Shown: one piece after another, positions 5,042-10,237 of the stretch
Layout: each line of letters starts with the position of its first letter
How positions within the stretch are numbered: position 1 is the stretch's first letter
Source of the DNA: AC-32 sp035473395
GTDB taxonomy: Bacteria > Actinomycetota > Thermoleophilia > Gaiellales > Gaiellaceae
Reading direction: 5' to 3'
Length of the DNA: 11,178 nt
Assembly: GCA_035473395.1 (NCBI GenBank)
Contig: DATIOF010000060.1
Span: 1-11,178, forward strand
Translations under genes and position numbers: made by a program
Notes under the pieces: model-generated
Databases searched by the model: none
Seen by the model: only the letters and a program-made list of their open reading frames with translations
What the model was told of the DNA's origin: nothing

Positions 5042-5839
5042 GTGGACGTGCTGCGACAGGTGGAGAGCTGGCCGGCCGAGACCGTGGCCGTCGCAGTCCT
5101 GCGTGGCGGCGAGCAGATCGCGTCGCACGGCCCGCGTGAGCAGGTCTTCCGCTGGGCCTCGGTGACGAAGCCCGTCACGGCGCTCGCAACGCTCGTGGCT
5201 GCCGAGGAAGGGATCCTCGACCTCGACGACGCGTCCGGCCCGCCCGGGTCGAGGGTTCGCCACCTGCTCGCCCACGCGTCCGGGCTGCCCTTCGACGGCC
5301 GCACGCCGATCTCGGAACCGGGGAAGCGGCGGATCTACTCGAACACGGGCTTCGACGTGCTTGCGGAAGCCGTAAGCGAAGCCGCCGAGATGCCGTTCAC
5401 GGAATACCTGCGCGCGGCGGTGCTCGGGCCGCTGGAGATGGCGGCCGAGTTGCGCGGCTCGGCCGGCTCGGAGCTGCACGGGACCCTCGACGACCTGATC
5501 AAGCTCGCCACCGAGCTGCAGCGCCCGCGCTTGATCGCGCCGGAGACGCTGGACGAGGCGACCTCGGTCCAGTTCCCCGGCCTGGTCGGCGTGCTGCCCG
5601 ACATCGGCCGGATGGACCCGAACGACTGGGGCCTTGGCGTCGAGCTGCGCGACGCGAAGCACCCGCACTGGACCGGCGAGCGCAACTCCCCCGGCACGTT
5701 CGGCCACTTCGGCGGCAGCGGCACGTTCCTCTGGGTCGACCCCGAGGCGGACACCGCACTCGCTTGCCTGACCGATCTCGACTTCGGGCCGTGGGCGCTC
5801 GAGGCGTGGCCGCGGCTCTCCGACGCGGCTCTGAGCTAG
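5042..5839 (+). CDS. Serine hydrolase of the beta-lactamase / class C penicillin-binding-protein family
   Basis: This 265-residue protein has the three active-site motifs of the serine beta-lactamase superfamily: S40-x-x-K43 (WASVTKPVT), Y99-S-N101 (IYSNTGF) and the H222-F-G triad (GHFGGSGTFLW) in place of KTG. HLLAHASGLPF (74-84) is another family hallmark, following the usual 'hLLtHtSGl' pattern. Substrates of this subgroup (esterase, D-aminopeptidase, carboxypeptidase, lactamase) cannot be told from sequence alone. No signal peptide is visible, so it is probably cytoplasmic, and it is shorter than typical 350-400 residue members. GTG 5042 is chosen because the protein begins compactly there and a TAGTAT box lies 7 nt upstream. 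Its TAG stop shares the CTAG tetranucleotide with the stop of the convergent propeller gene. Confidence 0.9.
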   Translation: MDVLRQVESWPAETVAVAVLRGGEQIASHGPREQVFRWASVTKPVTALATLVAAEEGILDLDDASGPPGSRVRHLLAHASGLPFDGRTPISEPGKRRIYSNTGFDVLAEAVSEAAEMPFTEYLRAAVLGPLEMAAELRGSAGSELHGTLDDLIKLATELQRPRLIAPETLDEATSVQFPGLVGVLPDIGRMDPNDWGLGVELRDAKHPHWTGERNSPGTFGHFGGSGTFLWVDPEADTALACLTDLDFGPWALEAWPRLSDAALS

Positions 5840-7881
5840 CGGAGGATGCCCGTGTGGCCGAGCGAGTACCGCCCCGGCTGCGGCCAGACGCAGAGGCCGT
5901 GCGGGCTTGAGCCGACCGGGATCTTGGCGAGCAGCTTGCCGCTGCGCGTGTTGATCGCGTAGACGACACCGGACCAGCGTCCAGTCAGCCAGAGCACCCT
6001 GCCGTCGGCGGAGACGTTGCCCATGTCCGGGCTGCCCCCGCCGGGGATGCGCCACTTCTTGACCACGCTTCGGGTGGCGAAGCTGATCACCGAGACCGAC
6101 CCCTCGGCGCGGTTGGTCGCATAGAGGAAGCGGGCGTTCCGGCTCGCGTAGAGCCCGTGCGTGCCGGCGCCGGTCGGGATGAAGCCAAGCACCCGGAACG
6201 GCGCGCCGCTCACCTTCCAGACGCCGCCGCGCCCCATGTCGGCGACGTAGAAGACCCTGCCGTCGGGCGAGAGCTTCACGTCCTGCGGGATCGAGCCCCC
6301 GGGCATCGTCAGCACGCTGACGAGCTTCTGGGCCTGCACGTCCACCTTGATCAGCTGGTCTGAGAACTCGCAGGTCGCGATCAGGTACCTGCCGTCGGCG
6401 GAGAAGTCCATGTGATCGACGCCGCGGCAGGGCACGTGCAGCGAGTGCCGCAGGCGGAACGTGTGCGGCGTGCGGAAGTCGAGCCGCGCCAGCCGTTCGG
6501 CCACGACGATCGCGAAATGGCCGTCGGGCGTGAAGTAGAGGTTGTACGGATCGTCCACCGGAATCGAGCGGCCGGGCGCGCCGGTGCGTGGGTCGATCGG
6601 CGTCAGGCTGTTGCCGATGTCGTTGAGCACGTAGAGCGTCCTCAGGTCCCACGAGGGCGTGACGTGCTGCGGCAGCGTGCCGACGGCGAAGTGGCGGACG
6701 ACCTTGAAGGTGTGCGGGTCGATCTCGTCGACCGTGTTGCTCTCGCTGTTCGGGACGTAGACGAGCGGGCGGTCGTTCCGGACGACCGCGCTCAGCGCGT
6801 TCGCCGAGTCGGCGGCGTAGACGTTCGTCGTCGAGGCCGGCGCGCTGGTGAAGGCGACGCGCGGGGCAGGGACCAGCTCGCCGAGCGTCGCGGTGGTGCC
6901 CGCTGGGCCCTTCCCGCCGGCCAGCAGGATCGCGCCGGGCACCGTGACCGCGGCCAGGTCGGAGCGTGGCTCGGCGAGGGTGCCGGCGGCGCGTAGGCGG
7001 CCGCTCGCGGTGATTGCGGTCACGCGCCCGACGGCGGAGCCGACGGTCGCGCCGCGGCCGCCGATCACGTAGGCGATCCCGTTGAGGGTCGCGGCGGCGG
7101 CATGTGTCACCGGCGCCGGGAGCTGGGCGATCGCCTTCAGCGTTCGACGCGCGGGGTCGAAGGCGAGCACGACCCGGCTCGCGGTTCCGTTGGGCGTCGA
7201 CCCGCCGGCGATCACGAGCTTGCCGCCGACCGCGGTCACCGCCGCATAGCGCAGCGCGACGGGCAGCCTGGCCGCCACGCGCGGCGCCGAGCCGGGCGTC
7301 CAGGAGAGGATCGTGTTGAGCCAGCGCGTGCCGGTGTACCCGCCGACGACATACGCCTTGCCCGCGATCACCGCCGCCGAGACGTCCGACGCCGGCTGCG
7401 GCAGATGGCCGACGACGCTCGAGCGGCCGCTCGGGTCGACCTTGACGATCTCGTCGAGCTGGCTCGGTCCGTTTCCGCCGCCGAAGACGTAGGCCGACCC
7501 GCCGAGGCTGACGGCCGCGGCGTCGTGGCGCACGCCCGGGAGCGATCCGCGCACGGTGTCGCGACGACGAGAGACGAAGCGGATGTCCGCCACCGAGGTG
7601 TCGGCCGCGTTCAGGCCGCCGAGCAGGAGCGCGCCGGCGCCGCTCGGCGCGGCGGCGGCGTCCTGCAGCGGCGCGGCCAGGGAGCCGACCGTTCGCTCGA
7701 CCAGCGCGACCGGGCGCGGCTTGGGCGCAGCCACGTGCTGGGCCGCCGGGGTCGACGTCGTCCGCGTGCTCGCGTGCTTGGACGAGGAGCAGCCGGAACC
7801 AGCGGCGAGAGCTAGGGCCGCGAGCCCGAGCAGGGGCAGGCCTGGTACGCGCACGAGTCGGAACGATGCCCGGCGCACCAT
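5836..7881 (-). CDS. Lipoprotein with a Kelch propeller fused to a YVTN-type seven-bladed propeller
   Basis: This 681-residue protein (counted from ATG 7881) begins with a basic, hydrophobic signal ending in LAAGSGC, so C31 is the likely lipidated residue and the protein sits on the outer face of the membrane. A Thr/Ala/Pro linker follows. Residues about 60-345 hold six Kelch-like blades marked by GG pairs (LLLGGLN, YVFGGGN, YVVGGYT, LVIAGGST, YVIGGRG, ILLAGGKG). Residues about 360-670 hold seven YVTN/cytochrome-d1-like blades (VYVPNSESNTVDEID, LYVLNDIGNS, YLIATCEFSD, FYVADMGRGG, LYATNRAEGS and others). No catalytic motif or haem site is visible, and a binding role is inferred. ATG 7881 has AGG 8 nt upstream; GTG 7887 and GTG 7878 are alternatives. 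It follows the cyclic-nucleotide-binding gene by about 13 bp, probably as one operon. Confidence 0.88.
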   Translation of the reverse strand: MVRRASFRLVRVPGLPLLGLAALALAAGSGCSSSKHASTRTTSTPAAQHVAAPKPRPVALVERTVGSLAAPLQDAAAAPSGAGALLLGGLNAADTSVADIRFVSRRRDTVRGSLPGVRHDAAAVSLGGSAYVFGGGNGPSQLDEIVKVDPSGRSSVVGHLPQPASDVSAAVIAGKAYVVGGYTGTRWLNTILSWTPGSAPRVAARLPVALRYAAVTAVGGKLVIAGGSTPNGTASRVVLAFDPARRTLKAIAQLPAPVTHAAAATLNGIAYVIGGRGATVGSAVGRVTAITASGRLRAAGTLAEPRSDLAAVTVPGAILLAGGKGPAGTTATLGELVPAPRVAFTSAPASTTNVYAADSANALSAVVRNDRPLVYVPNSESNTVDEIDPHTFKVVRHFAVGTLPQHVTPSWDLRTLYVLNDIGNSLTPIDPRTGAPGRSIPVDDPYNLYFTPDGHFAIVVAERLARLDFRTPHTFRLRHSLHVPCRGVDHMDFSADGRYLIATCEFSDQLIKVDVQAQKLVSVLTMPGGSIPQDVKLSPDGRVFYVADMGRGGVWKVSGAPFRVLGFIPTGAGTHGLYASRNARFLYATNRAEGSVSVISFATRSVVKKWRIPGGGSPDMGNVSADGRVLWLTGRWSGVVYAINTRSGKLLAKIPVGSSPHGLCVWPQPGRYSLGHTGILR

Positions 7882-7894
7882 GAACACAACCTGA

Positions 7895-8269
7895 TCAGCC
7901 GTCTGCGGCGAACAGCGGCCGCAGCAGCTCGTCGAACGCGGTCTGGTCGCAGCTCGCCACGACTGCAGGTGTGAGCGCCCGCACCGAGGCCGTCCGCGGC
8001 ACGTGCATCGCCAGCCCGACCTCGCCGAAGTAGTCGCCCGGATGCAGCACCCGCCGGGGGCCGAGGTCTTCCTGGCTGACCGCGAAGAGGCCCGAGAGCA
8101 CCACGTAGAAGCGCCTCGCGTCGTCGCCTTCGCGGACGACCGCGCGGCCGGGCGGAACCTCCTCGCGCTCCATCCGCTTGGCGATCTCGCCGAGCTTCTC
8201 GCCGGGCAGGCCGGCGAGCAGCTCGACCCGCGAGAGTTCGGTCACGGTTGCGGGTACGAACTTCGGCAC
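7895..8269 (-). CDS. Stand-alone cyclic-nucleotide-binding-domain (Crp-like cNMP) protein
   Basis: This 124-residue protein is a single cNMP-binding domain. After an N-terminal helix (VTELSRVELLAGLPGEKLGEIAKRM is the usual 'LF..L..eel..la..' opening), the beta-roll contains VPPGRAVVREGDDARRFYVVLSGLFAV (38-64). The phosphate-binding cassette F81-G-E-V-G-L...R92-T-A-S is complete, with E83 and R92 in the usual ligand-contact positions, so cAMP or a related nucleotide could bind. There is no helix-turn-helix, kinase or channel domain, so it must act through a partner. GTG 8269 begins the domain cleanly and lies 18 bp from the divergent Nudix GTG. The lipoprotein gene follows immediately. Confidence 0.88.
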   Translation of the reverse strand: MPKFVPATVTELSRVELLAGLPGEKLGEIAKRMEREEVPPGRAVVREGDDARRFYVVLSGLFAVSQEDLGPRRVLHPGDYFGEVGLAMHVPRTASVRALTPAVVASCDQTAFDELLRPLFAADG

Positions 8270-8274
8270 GGCTC

Positions 8275-8281
8275 TATTCTT
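8275..8281. promoter_or_regulatory. Bidirectional -10 element for the cNMP-domain gene and the Nudix gene
   Basis: The plus strand has TATTCT (8275-8280), 7 nt before GTG 8288. The minus strand has AAGAAT (8281-8276), 6 nt before GTG 8269; it is weaker because its first base is not T. The gap between the two start codons is 18 bp, and box offsets are the same as at 5029-5035. Confidence 0.5.
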
Positions 8282-8287
8282 GCGGTC

Positions 8288-8821
8288 GTGGGGGAGCTCG
8301 CGGGGTGGAGGTACTGCCCGTGCTGCCGGACCGAGCTGCAGGGCGAAGAGCAGCGGCTCGAGTGCCCGGAGTGCGGCTTCGTCGTCTACGCGAGCTCGAA
8401 GGCGACCGTCGGCGCCCTGGTCGAGGACGAACAGGGCCGTCTGCTGCTGGTGCGGCGGGCGGAGGAGCCGTTCAAGGGCCGCTGGGACATTCCGGGCGGC
8501 TTCCTCGACGAGGGCGAGCATCCGCTCGACGGCCTGCGGCGCGAGTTGCGCGAGGAGACCGGGCTCGAAGTCGAGCCGGTCGACTTCCTCGGCGTCTGGA
8601 CCGACCGCTACGGCGGCGACTCGACGGCCGAAGCGACGCTGAACCTCTACTGGACCGGGCGCGTCACCGGCGGCGAGGCCGCGCCTGCCGACGACGTCGA
8701 CGACCTGCGCTGGTTCAAGGGGCACGAGCTTCCGCCGGCAGGCGAGCTCGCGTTCGAGAACGTGCCGCTAGTCCTCGCGGCGTGGCAGCTTCACGCGCAA
8801 CGCACCAGGCTCGACCGCTAG
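8288..8821 (+). CDS. Nudix hydrolase with N-terminal zinc ribbon
   Basis: This 177-residue protein hydrolyses a nucleoside diphosphate linked to some moiety X; the substrate is not evident. The N terminus is a zinc ribbon with C10-x2-C13 (YCPCC) and C26-x2-C29 (CPECG), as in NudC-like and related NAD- or ADP-ribose-type Nudix proteins. The Nudix box is complete at 71-93: G-FLDEG-E-HPLDGLR-R-E-L-R-E-E-T-G-L, matching GX5EX7REUXEEXGU with all metal-binding Glu residues. The preceding strand WDIPGG is canonical. GTG 8288 is chosen because it puts the zinc ribbon at the N terminus and lies 7 nt after TATTCT; frame-open sequence upstream overlaps the divergent cNMP gene. Its last 54 bp overlap the convergent lipid kinase gene. 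Confidence 0.92.
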   Translation: MGELAGWRYCPCCRTELQGEEQRLECPECGFVVYASSKATVGALVEDEQGRLLLVRRAEEPFKGRWDIPGGFLDEGEHPLDGLRRELREETGLEVEPVDFLGVWTDRYGGDSTAEATLNLYWTGRVTGGEAAPADDVDDLRWFKGHELPPAGELAFENVPLVLAAWQLHAQRTRLDR

Positions 8822-9568
8822 CTCGACCGGCGTCTCCAGCTCGACCGGCTCGCCGTCGAGGGCTGCTTCCAACTTCCCTCCCGGCGCGTCGAGCTCGAAG
8901 TGCTCGGCACTGCGGTCGTGCCAGGTGCGCGGCAGCACGCCGTTGGTCGTATAGAGGTGGAGACGGCCCTCGTCGAGCCGTTTGCGCTCGCCGATCGAGA
9001 ACAAGCTCAGCTCGTACGCGTTGTTGGCGACGAGCAGCACGCGCGCGTCGACCGGCTCGCCGTCGACGCTCGCCCACACGCCGGATCGCCGGCGCGCCGC
9101 GAGCCAAAGTGCCCGTGCCCCGGCCAGCGTCTGCCGGCGGCGCAGGTGGTGCTCGTGCCGGTGGACGAGGCTCGCGTACGCGCCGAGCGAGACGTTGTTC
9201 AGGAAGTGCCGATCGCCCGCGCGGCCGACGTCGACACGCCGCTCGTCGCCCTCGAATGCGTCGAGCGCGGCGACCGGGTCGTCGAGGTCGAGCCCGAGGT
9301 CGCGCGCGAAGTGGTTGCGCGTCCCGTACGGGATGACCACGAACGGCAGGTCGCGCTCGACCGCCACCGATGCCACGCTCGCCACCGTGCCGTCCCCGCC
9401 GGCCGCCCCGAGCACCTCCGCCTCCGCCGAGCGGGCCAACTCGACCACGTCGTCCCCCTCGGCGAGCAGGCGCACCTCGATCCCCTGCGACCGGGCCGCC
9501 GCGGCCAGCTCGTCGGCGCTCGGGGTATCGGTGCCGGCGCCCGGATTGATCAGCAGGACGCCCGTCAC
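8768..9568 (-). CDS. Diacylglycerol-kinase-family (DAGK catalytic domain) lipid kinase
   Basis: This protein of 266 residues has the DAGK/sphingosine-kinase-like fold that phosphorylates a lipid hydroxyl with ATP; the lipid is not identifiable. Counting from GTG 9568, motifs are LLINPGAGT (5-13), the nucleotide-binding GGDGT (57-61), and the PYGTRNHFARDLGL segment (80-93), which is the family PxGTxNxFAR motif. The C-terminal beta-rich half includes FLNNVSLGAYA and a DGEPVELE strand pair. Length is slightly short (typical bacterial members 290-310). GTG 9568 puts a TACGGT box 7 nt upstream, as in other leaderless genes here; GTG 9577 would add three residues and is equally possible. The 3' end overlaps the Nudix gene by 54 bp on the opposite strand. 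Confidence 0.88.
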   Translation of the reverse strand: MTGVLLINPGAGTDTPSADELAAAARSQGIEVRLLAEGDDVVELARSAEAEVLGAAGGDGTVASVASVAVERDLPFVVIPYGTRNHFARDLGLDLDDPVAALDAFEGDERRVDVGRAGDRHFLNNVSLGAYASLVHRHEHHLRRRQTLAGARALWLAARRRSGVWASVDGEPVDARVLLVANNAYELSLFSIGERKRLDEGRLHLYTTNGVLPRTWHDRSAEHFELDAPGGKLEAALDGEPVELETPVELAVEPGALRVKLPRRED

Positions 9569-9611
9569 CGGCCGCACCGTATAGGCCTGACTGAACGCAA
9601 AGTTAGGCCGA

Positions 9612-9629
9612 ACGGCTCATTGTGGCCGT
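9612..9629 (+). repeat. Short inverted repeat upstream of the 49-residue gene
   Basis: ACGGC (9612-9616) and GCCGT (9625-9629) flank an 8-nt spacer in the 86-bp divergent gap between the lipid kinase (from GTG 9568) and the small gene. TTGTGG at 9620-9625 could be a -35 box, 17 nt before GATCAT (9643-9648), which in turn is 6 nt before ATG 9655. This is a possible operator overlapping a promoter; the evidence is weak. Confidence 0.25.
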
Positions 9630-9654
9630 CCGCTCTCCTCCCGATCATGCGCGT

Positions 9655-9804
9655 ATGGACGACCGGGGCCTTCATCGCATCGAGGACGAGCTCGGCGAGC
9701 ACTGGCTCACCACCTGGCTCGAGGACGGGATCGCGGAGATCGAGGCGTACCTCGCCAAGCACGCGGCCTTCCTCAGCTTCCTCGACACTGCGGACCAGCG
9801 CTAA
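9655..9804 (+). CDS. Small acidic helical protein of 49 residues, unknown function
   Basis: I do not recognise this gene with certainty. The predicted protein begins MDDRGLHRIEDELGE and continues with WLTTWLEDGIAEIEAYLAKHAAFLSFLD; it looks like two amphipathic acidic helices without Cys, membrane segment or signal. The DRG-x2-x2-IE opening is faintly like small actinobacterial DUF6104-type proteins, but this is only a resemblance. Support for it being real: a plausible -35/-10 pair with leaderless spacing, a balanced globular-like composition unlike the Arg/Pro-rich shadow frames, and a position where no other strand is coding. It stops 27 bp before the convergent trxA stop, with a hairpin between. 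GTG 9622 is an upstream alternative start, but its extra residues look non-natural. Confidence 0.6.
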   Translation: MDDRGLHRIEDELGEHWLTTWLEDGIAEIEAYLAKHAAFLSFLDTADQR

Positions 9805-9808
9805 GAAC

Positions 9809-9831
9809 GCTCGGCTAGAAGCAGCCGGAGC
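9809..9831. terminator. Bidirectional hairpin between the small gene and trxA
   Basis: GCTCGGCT (9809-9816), loop AGAAGC (9817-9822) and AGCC-G-GAGC (9823-9831, one bulged G) form an 8-bp stem that fits exactly into the 27-bp gap between two convergent stop codons. It lacks a U-tract. Confidence 0.55.
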
Positions 9832-10155
9832 CTAGGCTGCGGCTTCGGCCAGGCCGAGGCGCTCTTCGAGCATCGACTTCGGCATCGCCCCGACGGCGGC
9901 CGCCTGCGGCTCGCCCTCCTTGAAGAGGATCAGGGTCGGGATCGACATCACGCCGTAGCGCTGCGCGATGGCGGGCTGCTCGTCGATGTTCAGCTTGACG
10001 ACCTTGAGCTCGGCGCGCTCCTGGGCGATCTGGTCGAGGACGGGCGCGATCGCGTGGCAGGGGCCACACCACTCGGCCCAGAAGTCGACGAGCACGGGCT
10101 TGTCGCTCTGGAGCACTTCCTGCTCGAAGGTCTGTTCGGTGACGGTGTCTGGCAT
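9832..10155 (-). CDS. trxA: Thioredoxin
   Basis: This thioredoxin of 107 residues is a cytoplasmic protein-disulfide reductant recharged by thioredoxin reductase. The active site is FWAEWCGPC with C30 and C33, and the cis-Pro is P73 in MSIPT. The strands VLVDFW, LKVVKLNID and TLILFKEG follow the family order, and length is normal. ATG 10155 has AAAGGA (10166-10161) 5 nt upstream. A TATAGA box (10171-10166) overlaps that SD and would start transcription only about 4-5 nt before the ATG, so either the SD or this -10 is not used; an upstream promoter is also possible. It is a single gene, divergent from ileS. It may supply electrons to a peroxiredoxin such as the one at the left edge, but that is inferred. 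Confidence 0.96.
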   Translation of the reverse strand: MPDTVTEQTFEQEVLQSDKPVLVDFWAEWCGPCHAIAPVLDQIAQERAELKVVKLNIDEQPAIAQRYGVMSIPTLILFKEGEPQAAAVGAMPKSMLEERLGLAEAAA

Positions 10156-10160
10156 GAAGG

Positions 10161-10166
10161 TCCTTT
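10161..10166 (-). promoter_or_regulatory. Ribosome binding site of trxA
   Basis: AAAGGA on the minus strand lies 5 nt before ATG 10155. It partly overlaps a TATAGA -10-like box at 10166-10171, so only one of the two can be functional in a given transcript. Confidence 0.55.
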
Positions 10167-10225
10167 CTATACCTCAGGTCTTGCAAAGCTGAAACGCGGC
10201 TACGGGAGCCATTGTTCCCGCTCGC

Positions 10226-10231
10226 TAGGAT
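10226..10231 (+). promoter_or_regulatory. -10 element of a probable leaderless ileS promoter
   Basis: TAGGAT ends 6 nt before ATG 10238, the same spacing seen for the sigma-factor gene. There is no SD in the six bases between. No convincing -35 box was found. Confidence 0.5.
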
Positions 10232-10237
10232 CGACTG

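Noticed and set aside
5024..6652. Long minus-strand open frame continuous with the RidA gene
   Set aside because: It lies antisense to the serine hydrolase and in another frame of the lipoprotein gene. It is Arg/Pro-rich with no family motif, a GC-rich shadow.
9569..9654. A tRNA or small RNA gene in the gap between the lipid kinase and the small gene
   Set aside because: No cloverleaf, no T-loop consensus and no CCA end were found; only a 5-bp inverted repeat and promoter-like boxes are visible.
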